NCBI RefSeq assembly: GCF_018070465.1
Contig: NZ_JAGPXT010000003.1
Span: 124,001 to 188,000 of the forward strand
DNA: 64,000 nt
Reading direction: 5' to 3'
From: Micromonospora sp. C95
GTDB lineage: Bacteria; Actinomycetota; Actinomycetes; Mycobacteriales; Micromonosporaceae
Of this stretch, positions 9,265 to 17,934 are shown piece by piece. Under the pieces are notes generated by a model. The model saw nothing but the letters and a program-made list of their open reading frames with translations. It had not been told where the DNA came from and made no database searches. Position 1 is the first letter of the stretch, and the number at the start of each line of letters is the position of its first letter. Both the position numbers and the translations under genes were made by a program.

Positions 9265-10373
9265 ACCGGCATCCGGTCGAGGATCATGTCGCGGGCGAGG
9301 TCGGCGGGGCGGACCGCGCCGGCAAGCGTCATGGCCCGGGCCAGCTCGGCACGGAGCAGGTCGAGCAGCTGCCGCACTCCCGGCTCGCCCCGGGCCGCCA
9401 GCGCCCAGACCACCGGTCGGCCGATCCCGACCGCGACCGCCCCGAGCGCCAGCGCGGTGAGGATGTCGGTCCCCCGGCGGATCCCGCCGTCGAGCAGGAC
9501 CGGGACGCGGCCCCCGACCGCCGCCACGACGGCTGGCAGGGCGTCGATGCTCGCCGGTACCCCGTCGAGCTGCCGCCCGCCGTGGTTGGAGACCAGCACG
9601 GCGTCCACGCCGTGCGCGACCGCGAGGCGGGCGTCGGCGGGGTGCAGGATCCCCTTCAGCACGATCGGCAACCGGGTCGTCTCGCGCAGCCACTCGATCC
9701 GGGCCCAGTCGAGGGTGGCGTCCATGACGATGTTCCGGACCCGGCCGCTCTCCGGATCCCGCATGTTCTCGCAGCAGCAGCCGGGCGGCAGGTCGAGGAA
9801 GCCGTTGCGCAGGTCGCGGTCGCGGCGACCGAAGACCGGCGAGTCGACCGTGACCACCAGGGCGCGGCAGCCGGCCGCCTCCGCCCGCCGGATCACCGAG
9901 GCGGTGAAGCCGAGATCCGGCTGCGGGTAGAGCTGGAACCACAGCCGCGCCGATCGGCCCGCCGCCTCGGCGACCGCCTCGATCGGCGTGGTGGCGGCCA
10001 TGCTCACCACCATCACGGTGCCGGCCGCACCGACCGCCCGGGCCGTCGCCACCTCCCCCTCCGGGTGTGCCAGCCGGTGAAAGGCGGTCGGCGAGACCAA
10101 CACCGGCATCGGCAGGGTCTCACCGAACAACTCGGTCCGCAGGTCGCGCTCGCCGCCGCCACGCAGCACCCGAGGCAGGATCCGGTACCCGTCGAAGGCC
10201 GTCTCGTTGGCCCGTAGCGTCCGCTCGTCCCCGGCACCTCCGGCGAAGAAGTCCCGGTGCACCGGATCGAGCCGCAGCCGCGCCTCCGCCGCCAGGTCCT
10301 CGACGCGGTGCAGCGGACCGGGATCGGCCGTGGCGGCACGTTCCGTCGTCGCCGGTGCGGGCAGAGACGACAC
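9261..10373 (-). CDS. FMN-dependent alpha-hydroxy-acid oxidase (4-hydroxymandelate/lactate oxidase family)
   Basis: 370-residue TIM-barrel flavoprotein. Family landmarks: the N-terminal FFAGGAGDERT segment, LVSPTAFHRL, WFQLYPQ, the substrate-loop lysine in IVLKGIL, the catalytic base and arginine in SNHGGRQLDG, and the FMN phosphate site DGGIRRGTDI. The family oxidises 2-hydroxy acids to 2-keto acids, often making H2O2. In many members the N-terminal motif carries an active-site Tyr (Y-Y-x-G-G); here both positions are Phe (DFFAGG), a possible change in substrate handling. Context with a tyrosine-type MIO enzyme suggests an aromatic 2-hydroxy acid such as a hydroxymandelate or hydroxyphenyllactate; this is inference. 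It sits 3 bases after the flavoprotein and overlaps the P450 start (ATGA). Confidence 0.9.
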   Translation of the reverse strand: MSSLPAPATTERAATADPGPLHRVEDLAAEARLRLDPVHRDFFAGGAGDERTLRANETAFDGYRILPRVLRGGGERDLRTELFGETLPMPVLVSPTAFHRLAHPEGEVATARAVGAAGTVMVVSMAATTPIEAVAEAAGRSARLWFQLYPQPDLGFTASVIRRAEAAGCRALVVTVDSPVFGRRDRDLRNGFLDLPPGCCCENMRDPESGRVRNIVMDATLDWARIEWLRETTRLPIVLKGILHPADARLAVAHGVDAVLVSNHGGRQLDGVPASIDALPAVVAAVGGRVPVLLDGGIRRGTDILTALALGAVAVGIGRPVVWALAARGEPGVRQLLDLLRAELARAMTLAGAVRPADLARDMILDRMPV

Positions 10374-10376
10374 GGG

Positions 10377-11957
10377 TCAGCCCACGGTGCTGGTCAGGCA
10401 GCGGTTCAGGAAGGCGACCAGCGGCGCCCGGTGCACCTGCGGCTTGTTCCACTGGTTCTCCAGGTTCTCCGCCAGATGGTGCTCCGCCACCACCTGGCCG
10501 CCACGCTGGTGGCGCACCACCGGATGCAGATACGCCGCGTCGTGGGCCTGGCCGGCGACGTCCTGGGCGATCCGGCGCACCGAGATGTCGAAGGGGTCGA
10601 CCTGATCGTGGTCGGGACCGTACTCGAGGGTGACGACGAACGCGTGCTCGACCGGATGGTCTGCGGTGGCCAGCCCGGCCTGCCCGAGGTGGTCGACCGG
10701 CACCTCCTCGTGGTAGCGGGCGTCGGCCCCGGCCACGGTGACCACGTCGGCGAGCACCGCGAACTGCTGCCAGAGACCGGAGGACCTGTTGACCCGTTCG
10801 ATGATCGCGTCGGCCGCCGCCTCGGCGGTCGCGTCGAGCTTCTCCGCCGGCCACGGATTGTCGTGGTAGCGGTTTTCGAGGATGCGGTGCAGTGCCCGGA
10901 CGCCGTACCGGAAACCGTGGACGAAGCCGTTCGTCGACCTCTTGAAGTCGCGCTCCTGGGTCAGCGTGCCGGCGAAGAACAGATCCGGGACGTTCACCGA
11001 CTCGAACGCCGGGGTCTGGGCCGGGAACCGATCCCTTATCACCAACGCCGGGCGGCAGTCGTCGGCGAAGATCGACGCATCGAAGCGGAAACCGGTGCAG
11101 GCCAGCACCCGGTCGTACCGCAACTCCTTGACGACCTCGTCGGCCCGGGAGAAGCCGAAGGTGACCCGGTAGCCCTCGTCGTCGCGCTCGATGCCGCGCA
11201 CGTGCCCGTCCAGGATCGCGTTTGCCGACTTCAGCTGGTACGTGTCCAGGAAGTTGTTGTTCACCGCCCGCAGGTGCCCGACGTAGTGGGTCCGCCACGC
11301 CATCCGGACCGGGCTCGGCCCCGCCACATGGACCAGCGTGGTCGTCTCCATCAGCGCGTCGGCGGTCTCGAAGGCGGAGTTGCCCTTACCGATGATCAGC
11401 ACCCGCTGGTCGAGGAAGTCGCGCGGGTCGACCGGCATCTCGTCGTACCGCTCCGCCAGCTCGATGCCGGGGATCGGCGCGACGTAGGGCTGCGAGACAC
11501 CGGTCGCCACGACGACCCGACGTGCCCGGTACGTCGTACCCTCCTCGTCGGTGACCAGGAAGCCGGCGTCGTCGGGCCGGGCGACCCGGACCACCCGGCT
11601 GCGGTAGCGGACCCGGACCCCGGTGGCGGCCGCGAAGTCCGCCAGGTAGCGGACCATCACCTCGGCGTCGGGGAAGTAGCGCTCGGTGTAGCGGGTGAAG
11701 CGCAGCGCCGGGTCGTCGCTGAGCAGCGAGTTCCAGTCCAGCCGCAGGTTCAGCTCCGGATCGTCGGATCCGGTGTGCGGCTTGTTGATCGAGATGAGTT
11801 GGCGGTGCCGGGGAAACCGGGTGAAGAAGGCGCCGGGGACGTCGGCGGACTCCAGTACCAGGTAGTCCCGGCGGCCGTCCCGTTCGAGCAGCGCCCCGAG
11901 CTGAAGCCCGGCCGGTCCCGCCCCGATGATCAGATAGTCGAGCATCTCTCCGGTCAC
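10377..11957 (-). CDS. FOXRED2/ERFAD-like FAD-dependent oxidoreductase, copy 1
   Basis: About 526 residues from the GTG at 11957; an internal ATG at 11945 may be the true start. Two dinucleotide-binding folds: an FAD site at the N-terminus (YLIIGAGPAGLQLGALL) and an NAD(P)H-type site near residue 170 (VLIIGKGNSAFETADAL). The segments PRHRQLISINK, LRLDWNSLLS, YFPDAEVMVRYLADFA and THYVGHLRAVNNNFLDTYQLKS closely match, from memory, the human ER flavoprotein FOXRED2 (ERFAD). Class B monooxygenases share the general layout. The reaction of bacterial members is not known to me. A C-terminal region of about 120 residues contains HHLAENLENQWN. The paralogue at 13616-15187 aligns along the whole length. 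It lies 34 bases after the MIO enzyme and 3 bases before the oxidase. Confidence 0.88.
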   Translation of the reverse strand: MTGEMLDYLIIGAGPAGLQLGALLERDGRRDYLVLESADVPGAFFTRFPRHRQLISINKPHTGSDDPELNLRLDWNSLLSDDPALRFTRYTERYFPDAEVMVRYLADFAAATGVRVRYRSRVVRVARPDDAGFLVTDEEGTTYRARRVVVATGVSQPYVAPIPGIELAERYDEMPVDPRDFLDQRVLIIGKGNSAFETADALMETTTLVHVAGPSPVRMAWRTHYVGHLRAVNNNFLDTYQLKSANAILDGHVRGIERDDEGYRVTFGFSRADEVVKELRYDRVLACTGFRFDASIFADDCRPALVIRDRFPAQTPAFESVNVPDLFFAGTLTQERDFKRSTNGFVHGFRYGVRALHRILENRYHDNPWPAEKLDATAEAAADAIIERVNRSSGLWQQFAVLADVVTVAGADARYHEEVPVDHLGQAGLATADHPVEHAFVVTLEYGPDHDQVDPFDISVRRIAQDVAGQAHDAAYLHPVVRHQRGGQVVAEHHLAENLENQWNKPQVHRAPLVAFLNRCLTSTVG

Positions 11958-11991
11958 CAGGCGACGGTACGAAGACGAACTCAGAGAAAAA

Positions 11992-13542
11992 TCAGCCGTC
12001 GAATCCGGTGGTCGCCGCCGACGCCGCCCAGTGCGGTGCCCCGGTCAGCAGGTCGAGCAGGTCGGCGGCGCGACGGACGTCGTCGTCGAGCGGCCGGTCC
12101 GGATCGATCGCCGGCACGGTCTCCGCGAGCCGCTCCAGCACCGCGAGGCAGGCCGGTGCCGTCGGGGTACGCGCACCGACGTGGACCGCCTGACGCAGCC
12201 CCACCGCGAGCGTCCCGCAGATCAGCCGCAGCAACCGCGCCTGGTCCACGGCGCGCAGCGCGGCCTGGGTACCGAACGGGACGACGTCCTGGTTGTGCAG
12301 ATTCGTGGGCAGACTCTGCATCCCCGCCGGGGTGGCCTGCCGGCGGATCTCCGCGACCATCGCGGTCGCGGCGAGCTGGGCACCCTGCAACCCGTGCTGC
12401 CGTCCCGGTCCGGCCGCGAGCATCGGCGGCAGCCCGCCGTTGCGGGCCGGGTCGACCAGGAGGTCGAGCTGACGCTCGACGAGGTTGCCGAGCTGGGCGG
12501 CCACCGTCGCCAGCAGGTCGGCGGCGAAGGCCGCCGGCTGACCGAAGAAGTTGCCGCCGTGCAGCACCAGGTCGTCGTCGGGAAAGAACAGCGGGTTGTC
12601 GCTGACGCTGCGCAGGTCCGACTCCACCACGCCGTCGACGTAGCGCAGCGCGTCCTCGGCCGCGCCGAGCAGCTGCGGGGTGCAACGGATGCTGTACGCC
12701 TCCTGGAGCGGGCGCCCGCCAGACGGCACCGCACCGACGAGGCACTCCCGCATCCGGGCACCGACGTCGACCGCACCGGGGTGCCCGTACGCGGCCAGCA
12801 ACCGGGGATGCAGGAACTGGCCGGGGTCACAGCCGAGCACGTCGACGAGCAGGCAGCTCAGCAGCTGGGCGGCCCGGTGCGCGCGGCGGATGTCGTCCAG
12901 CGCGAGCGCGGTGGCGGCGGTGGTCAGCGAGGTGCCGTTCACCAGCGCCAGCGCGTCGCGTCCGTCGAGCAGCAACGGTGTCAGCCCGGCCCCGGCCAGC
13001 GCCTCGGCGGCCGGCATCCGGTCACCGGCCAGGCAAGCCCAGCCCCGACCGCGCAGCGACTGGGTGGCGTAGGCGAGCGGAATGAGGTCACCACTGGCCC
13101 CGACCGACCCGAGGCGGGGCATCGCCGGGACGAACGTCGTACCGAACATCGCGGCCAGCCCTTCGACCACCCGCGGCGAGACGCCGGAGGTCCCCTGGCC
13201 CAGCGACCAGACCCGGACCAGCATCGCCGCCCGGACCACCTCCGGGTCGATGTCCGGGCCCTGACCGGCACCGAGGTGGGCGAGGGTGTTGTCGCACTGG
13301 TCGGCGTCGTCGTCGCGGCCGGCGAACCCGACGAGCGCGCCGAACCCGGTGGTGGCACCGTAGACCTGACGGTCGTCGCCGAGCACCGCCCGCAGGTGGT
13401 CGCGGGAGCGCCGCACCCGGTCGCGTACCTCGGCGGTGATCTCGACGGTGACCTCGGTCGCGGCCCGGCGCAGGTCCGCCACCCGCAGCGGGCGGGCCAG
13501 ATCGATCGGGTCGGCCGCGACGGACACGGTGTGGGTCGTCAT
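11992..13542 (-). CDS. Aromatic amino acid ammonia-lyase or aminomutase (MIO enzyme), probably tyrosine-specific
   Basis: 516 residues, the usual size for bacterial HAL/TAL/PAL enzymes. The Ala-Ser-Gly triad that cyclises to the MIO electrophile is in GSVGASGDLIPLAY. Also conserved are the lid Tyr (QVYGATTGFG), LALVNGTS, QEAYSIRCTPQLLG, SDNPLFF and LHGGNFFGQ. The specificity pair in the N-T-L-A-H-L segment reads His-Leu. In this family His-Leu marks tyrosine enzymes, Phe-Leu PAL and Ser-His HAL. Products would be p-coumarate (lyase) or beta-tyrosine (2,3-aminomutase); sequence alone does not separate these. It is first gene of the minus arm of the cluster, with only 73 bases to the divergent flavoprotein. 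The ATG at 13542 is the only early start. Confidence 0.92.
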   Translation of the reverse strand: MTTHTVSVAADPIDLARPLRVADLRRAATEVTVEITAEVRDRVRRSRDHLRAVLGDDRQVYGATTGFGALVGFAGRDDDADQCDNTLAHLGAGQGPDIDPEVVRAAMLVRVWSLGQGTSGVSPRVVEGLAAMFGTTFVPAMPRLGSVGASGDLIPLAYATQSLRGRGWACLAGDRMPAAEALAGAGLTPLLLDGRDALALVNGTSLTTAATALALDDIRRAHRAAQLLSCLLVDVLGCDPGQFLHPRLLAAYGHPGAVDVGARMRECLVGAVPSGGRPLQEAYSIRCTPQLLGAAEDALRYVDGVVESDLRSVSDNPLFFPDDDLVLHGGNFFGQPAAFAADLLATVAAQLGNLVERQLDLLVDPARNGGLPPMLAAGPGRQHGLQGAQLAATAMVAEIRRQATPAGMQSLPTNLHNQDVVPFGTQAALRAVDQARLLRLICGTLAVGLRQAVHVGARTPTAPACLAVLERLAETVPAIDPDRPLDDDVRRAADLLDLLTGAPHWAASAATTGFDG

Positions 13543-13615
13543 CGGGCCGACCGTAGCCGTGGATTCTCAGAGCGGTCTGAGTTATCTCTGATGACCGGTC
13601 GCTACCGTCCGGCAG
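13543..13615. promoter_or_regulatory. Divergent promoter region between MIO enzyme and FOXRED2-like copy 2
   Basis: Only 73 bases separate the two divergent starts, so both arms are probably controlled from here. A short repeated element is visible: CTCAGAG and GTCTGAG (about 13566-13582) flank AGCG, then GTTATCTCTGATGA follows. On the minus strand upstream of FOXRED2-like copy 1 (about 11975-11995) a similar TCTCTGAGTT occurs, suggesting a shared regulator or a duplicated promoter. Neither flavoprotein start has a strong ribosome-binding site, so leaderless transcription is possible. Confidence 0.5.
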
Positions 13616-15187
13616 ATGACGCACGCCTACCTGATCATCGGCGCCGGGCCGGCGGGACTGCAACTCGGCGCGTTGCTCGAACGCGACGGTCATGACTACG
13701 TGGTCCTGGAGGCTGGCACCGCCCCCGGCACCTTCTTCCGCAGCTATCCGCGACACCGCAAGCTGATCTCCATCAACAAGGTCCACACCGGTTCCGACGA
13801 TCCGGAGTTCAACCTGCGGATGGACTGGAACTCCCTGCTCAGCGACGACCCGGGGCTGCGGTTCGGCCGGTACAGCGGGCGGTACTTCCCGGCCGCCGAC
13901 GACCTGCTGCGCTACCTCGCCGACTTCGCCGAGGCGACCGGAGTGCGGGTGCGCTACCAGACGCCGGTGGTCCGGATCGGCCGCGACGACGACGGGTTCC
14001 ACGCCCTCGACGCCGACGGCCGCACCTGGCGGGGACGTCGGCTGGTCGTCGCGACCGGCGTCTCGCAGTTGTACGTGCCGGCCATCGACGGGATCGAGAC
14101 CGCCGAGCGGTACGACACGGTGAGCGTCGACCCGACCGACTTCGTCAACCAACGCGTCATGATCATCGGCAAGGGGAACTCCGGCTTCGAGACCGCCGAC
14201 GCGCTGATGGAGACCGCCGCCGTGGTGCACCTGGCCGGCCCGCGCTCGGTCCGGTTCGCCTGGCAGTCACACTACGTCGGGCACCTGCGGGCGGTGAACA
14301 ACAACTTCCTCGACAGCTACCAGTTGAAGTCGCAGAACGCCGTGCTCGACGGCACGGTGGAGAGCATCCACCGCCGGCCCGAGGGCGGCTACCTGGTCCG
14401 CTTCCGGTACGCCCGCACCGTCGAGGCGATCCGGGAGATCCGCTACGACCGGGTGATCGTGTGCACCGGATTCCAATTCGACGCGAGCATCTTCGACGAC
14501 AGCTGCCGGCCCCGGCTGGTCATCGACGACCGGTTCCCGGAGCAGACCTCGGCGTACGAGTCGACCACGGTCCCCGACCTCTACTTCGCCGGCACCCTCA
14601 CCCAGCAGCGCGACTTCAAACGGTCGACGAGCGGCTTCATCCACGGCTTCCGGTACGGGGTGCGGGCCCTGCACCGCATCCTCGCCTCCCGCTACCACGA
14701 CACCGGATGGCCGACCGTCCGACTGGCGGCGACCCCCGAGGCGATCACCGACGCGATCATCGCCCGGATCAACCGCTCCTCGGCGCTGTGGCAGCAGTTC
14801 GGGGTGCTCGGCGACGTGGTGACGGTACGCGACGACACCGCGCACTACCACGAGGAGGTGCCGATGGCGTACCTCGCCGACGGCGGGCTGGGCGGCGGCT
14901 GGGCCCTCGCCGTCACCCTCGAGTACGGGCCGGACCACGACTGCGTCGACCCGTTCGACGTCGCGGTGCCCCGGGTGGCGGAGAACGACGCGTACGCCGC
15001 GCACCGGGCCACCTACCTGCATCCGGTCGTGCGGCAGTACCGGGACGGCCAGGTGGTGGCGGTGCACCACCTGGCCGAGAACCTGGAGAACGAGTGGAAC
15101 CTGCCCACCGTGCACCAGCAGCCGCTGACGGTCTTCGTCAAGGAGTCCCTGACCGGCGTCGCCGCTGCGGCGGGAGCGACCGGGTGA
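13616..15187 (+). CDS. FOXRED2/ERFAD-like FAD-dependent oxidoreductase, copy 2
   Basis: 523 residues, collinear with copy 1 on the minus arm and identical to it at well over half of positions by eye. FAD site YLIIGAGPAGLQLGALL at the N-terminus; pyridine-nucleotide site MIIGKGNSGFETADAL near residue 182. The FOXRED2 signature blocks are again present: PRHRKLISINK, NLRMDWNSLLS, THYVGHLRAVNNNFLDSYQLKS and FAGTLTQQRDFKRSTSGFIHG. The stop overlaps the start of the acyl ligase by four bases (GTGA, 15184-15187). Two paralogues kept in one cluster suggest two successive oxidations or a heteromer. The chemistry is unknown; N-hydroxylation, ring hydroxylation and disulfide chemistry are all possible. 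Confidence 0.88.
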   Translation: MTHAYLIIGAGPAGLQLGALLERDGHDYVVLEAGTAPGTFFRSYPRHRKLISINKVHTGSDDPEFNLRMDWNSLLSDDPGLRFGRYSGRYFPAADDLLRYLADFAEATGVRVRYQTPVVRIGRDDDGFHALDADGRTWRGRRLVVATGVSQLYVPAIDGIETAERYDTVSVDPTDFVNQRVMIIGKGNSGFETADALMETAAVVHLAGPRSVRFAWQSHYVGHLRAVNNNFLDSYQLKSQNAVLDGTVESIHRRPEGGYLVRFRYARTVEAIREIRYDRVIVCTGFQFDASIFDDSCRPRLVIDDRFPEQTSAYESTTVPDLYFAGTLTQQRDFKRSTSGFIHGFRYGVRALHRILASRYHDTGWPTVRLAATPEAITDAIIARINRSSALWQQFGVLGDVVTVRDDTAHYHEEVPMAYLADGGLGGGWALAVTLEYGPDHDCVDPFDVAVPRVAENDAYAAHRATYLHPVVRQYRDGQVVAVHHLAENLENEWNLPTVHQQPLTVFVKESLTGVAAAAGATG

Positions 15188-16737
15188 ACCCGGACGGTGG
15201 ACCGGGCTACCCGCAGGCGATCCTCGACCTGCTGGGCGAGGAACGGGACCGGCCGGTCTTCGAGCACGGCTCGCGCACCGTCTGCGCCGACGAGGTGACC
15301 GAGCTGGTCGCCCGGATCGCCGCCGGCCTGCGGGCGGCGGGAATCGGTCCCGGTACCGGGGTGGCGGTGCTGCTCGGCGTGTCCCCGGAGGCGTTCGCCG
15401 CCGTCGTCGCGGCCCAGGTGGTCGGCGCCCGGGTCGCCGGAGTCCGCCCCGGGCTTCCCCCCGATCACCTGCGGCACCTGCTCGGCCACCGGATCTCGGC
15501 GGTGCTCGTCGACCGCTCGACCGTGACCCCGCAGCTGCGGGCGGTCACCGCCGGTCTTCCGCTGCTCGGCATCGGCCCGGTCGACGGGGCACCCGACCTG
15601 ACCGCCGCCCGGGCCGACGGCACACCCCCGGTCCCCGCCGGGCGTCCGGACGACATCGCCCGGGTCGTCTACACCAGCGGCAGCACCGGCAACCCGAAGG
15701 GCTGCCTCCAGACGTACGCGTCCCTCGACGCCGCCTGGGCGGCGCACCCGGACCGATGGCCGCCGGCGGTCCGCGACCTCGCCGGGCACCTCGACCGCTA
15801 CCTGGTCTTCGGTTCGCTGGCCAGCCAGGTGATGCTGGAGTACGGCATTCTCACCCTGGCCGCCGGCGGCACCATGGTGATCGCCGAGCCGCCCCGCGCC
15901 GGTGTGCCGTTCTTTCCCGACGCGCTGGTCCGGCACCGGGCCAGCACCAGCGTGATCACCGTGGGCCGACTGGCGAAGCTGGTCGCCGCCCAGCGCGCCG
16001 CGCCGGCCGACCTCGGCGCGCTGCGCGCCCTGTTGGTCTCCGGCTCCCCGCTGCACCCGACCCGGCTCGCCGAGGCGCTCGATGTGCTCGGGCCGGTGGT
16101 GTACCACGGCTACGGCCAGACCGAGACCGGCATGATCGCCATGCTGACCCCGGCGGAGATGCTCGCCGCCCCGGCCCTGCTCGCCTCGGTGGGCCGCCCG
16201 CCGGCCGCGGTCGACGTGCAGGTCCGCGACGCCGACGGGCGGCCGGTCGCCCCCGGCGTCGAGGGCGAGATCTTCGTCCGTACCCCGTCGCAGGCCAGCG
16301 GCTACTGGGACGACCCGACGGAGACCGCCGAGGTCTTCACCGCCGGCTGGGTACGCACCCGCGACCGCGGTCGGCTGGACGACGCCGGCTACCTGCACCT
16401 GCTGGGGCGGTCCCGGGACGTCGTCATCGTCAACGCCGACCTCCGGTACGCCGGCCCGATCGAGCGCGCCCTGGCCAGCTGCGCCGACGTCGCGGAGGCG
16501 TACGTGGTGGCCGCACCCGACGAGGAGACCGGCGAGGCGGTGCACGCCTTCGTGGTCCCCGCCGCGGGCCGGCGACCGGATCCGGACGTGCTGCGCGAGC
16601 TGGTCCGGACGCAGCTCGGTGAGCCCAGCGCTCCCCGAAAGATCACCTTCATCGCCGAGGCACCGGTCACCGCCGCCGGCAAGCCCGACAAGCGACGCCT
16701 TGCCGGCTCACTCGACGACCGCGCCGGAGCCGGATGA
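15184..16737 (+). CDS. AMP-dependent acyl/aryl-CoA synthetase (ANL superfamily)
   Basis: 517 residues from the GTG at 15184, which overlaps the flavoprotein stop. Core adenylation motifs are complete: A3 P-loop (VYTSGSTGNPKGCLQTY), A5 (YHGYGQTETGMIAML), A7/A8 (DRGRLDDAGYLHLLGRSRDVVIV) and the A10 catalytic lysine (TAAGKPDKRRL). The N-terminal domain is short and the A7 Asp lies in TRDRG rather than the usual TGD. The enzyme should activate a carboxylate, plausibly the aromatic acid made by the MIO enzyme or oxidase, to an adenylate and then a CoA or other thioester. No carrier-protein gene is visible here, which favours CoA or direct amide/ester formation. It ends the plus arm of the cluster. 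Confidence 0.88.
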   Translation: MNPDGGPGYPQAILDLLGEERDRPVFEHGSRTVCADEVTELVARIAAGLRAAGIGPGTGVAVLLGVSPEAFAAVVAAQVVGARVAGVRPGLPPDHLRHLLGHRISAVLVDRSTVTPQLRAVTAGLPLLGIGPVDGAPDLTAARADGTPPVPAGRPDDIARVVYTSGSTGNPKGCLQTYASLDAAWAAHPDRWPPAVRDLAGHLDRYLVFGSLASQVMLEYGILTLAAGGTMVIAEPPRAGVPFFPDALVRHRASTSVITVGRLAKLVAAQRAAPADLGALRALLVSGSPLHPTRLAEALDVLGPVVYHGYGQTETGMIAMLTPAEMLAAPALLASVGRPPAAVDVQVRDADGRPVAPGVEGEIFVRTPSQASGYWDDPTETAEVFTAGWVRTRDRGRLDDAGYLHLLGRSRDVVIVNADLRYAGPIERALASCADVAEAYVVAAPDEETGEAVHAFVVPAAGRRPDPDVLRELVRTQLGEPSAPRKITFIAEAPVTAAGKPDKRRLAGSLDDRAGAG

Positions 16738-16845
16738 CGGGCTGCGATCTGCCGGCCCGGCGACGACGACCCGTGACACCACGTCACACGCGGTCATGAC
16801 ACTGCGGCACTGACGGGTCGGCCGCGTCCGCGCTGTCATGGGTAC

Positions 16846-17892
16846 ATGTCCGTCACTCCTGTGGTCGAGGCCCGCCGTTCCCGACGGTGGTGGCTGGGGA
16901 TCGTCGCCGGCAGCGTCGCCACCGTCGTGGCCGTCGTCAGCCTCGGCGTGGCCGCGCTTCAGCTCGGCCTGCCCTGGCAACTGGGCGAGGGCGACCGCAA
17001 CCATGTCTACGAGGGCCCCGCCGGTTCGCAGCGCTACCAGGTCCATCTGCCGCCCCAGTACGACGGGACGACCCGCCTGCCGGTCGTCATGGCGATCCAC
17101 GGTTGCGGGATGACCGGCTACGGGTGGAACTCGATGAAGGCCACCACGCAGTTCAACAGCCTGGCCGACCGGGAGGGCTTCATCGTCGTCTACCCCACGC
17201 AGTTGATCACTCGTAACGTGATCGCCTGCTGGAACTCGGCCGATCCGCGGCATCAGCAGCGGCACACCGGAGAACCCGCGCTGCTGGCCGGTGTCGCCCG
17301 CGAGGTGGTCGAGGAGTACCACGCGGATCCGGCGCAGGTGCACGTGGCCGGCGCCTCGTCGGGGGCGGGAACCGCCGTCATCCTCGGCGCGACCTATCCC
17401 GACGTCTTCGCCACGGTGACCTCGGTCGCCGGTGGTGAGTACGGGCTCAACCAGGTCGATCCGGACGACCCGGACTCGACATCGCCGCTGGACACGGCAC
17501 GTCAGGCCTGGGCGCAGATGGGCGAGCGGGCCCGACGGGTGCCGCTGCTGATCGTTCAGGGTGAGCGCGACGAGGTCGTGCCGCCCCTGGTCGGCACCCG
17601 ACTCGCCGCGCACTGGACCGCGGTGGGCGATCTCGTCGACGACGGGCTGCCCAACGACAGCCTCGACCTGACCGAGGAGACCAGCTCCGTGCCAGCCTCA
17701 GCGGCACGACACGCCTACACGCATACGACGATCACCGCCTCGGACGGCTCGTCGATCGTCGAGTCCTACCACGTGCAGGGCATGGGACACGCCTGGCCTG
17801 GCCCGGACGGCGACGGCAGGTACACCGATCGCGCGGGCCCCGACGCCAGCGAGATCGTGTGGCGGTTCGCCGAGCGCCACCCGATGAGCTGA
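16846..17892 (+). CDS. Secreted or membrane-anchored PHB-depolymerase/feruloyl-esterase-type alpha/beta hydrolase
   Basis: 348 residues. An N-terminal signal anchor follows a basic stretch (RRSRRWWLGIVAGSVATVVAVVSLGVAAL would be the segment, residues about 10-38). The esterase_phd fold shows the oxyanion strand VVMAIHGCGMTG, the nucleophile elbow GASSGAG, the acidic residue in QGERDEVVPP and the catalytic His in GMGHAWPGPDG. These enzymes cleave polyester or aryl-ester bonds outside the cell. It lies 108 bases after the acyl ligase in the same direction, and a small palindrome (GTGAC-N5-GTCAC, about 16770-16784) sits in the gap. It could be part of the cluster as a product-releasing or feruloyl-ester-cleaving enzyme, but that is only positional inference. 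Confidence 0.85.
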   Translation: MSVTPVVEARRSRRWWLGIVAGSVATVVAVVSLGVAALQLGLPWQLGEGDRNHVYEGPAGSQRYQVHLPPQYDGTTRLPVVMAIHGCGMTGYGWNSMKATTQFNSLADREGFIVVYPTQLITRNVIACWNSADPRHQQRHTGEPALLAGVAREVVEEYHADPAQVHVAGASSGAGTAVILGATYPDVFATVTSVAGGEYGLNQVDPDDPDSTSPLDTARQAWAQMGERARRVPLLIVQGERDEVVPPLVGTRLAAHWTAVGDLVDDGLPNDSLDLTEETSSVPASAARHAYTHTTITASDGSSIVESYHVQGMGHAWPGPDGDGRYTDRAGPDASEIVWRFAERHPMS

Positions 17893-17934
17893 GGACTGCC
17901 GCCTTCCAATCCAGCCGGCAGCCTTGGCTCGAAT

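Noticed and set aside
7897..16737. Cluster as a glycopeptide-type hydroxyphenylglycine pathway
   Set aside because: The 2-hydroxy-acid oxidase fits, but hydroxymandelate synthase and the aminotransferase are absent and no NRPS is present.
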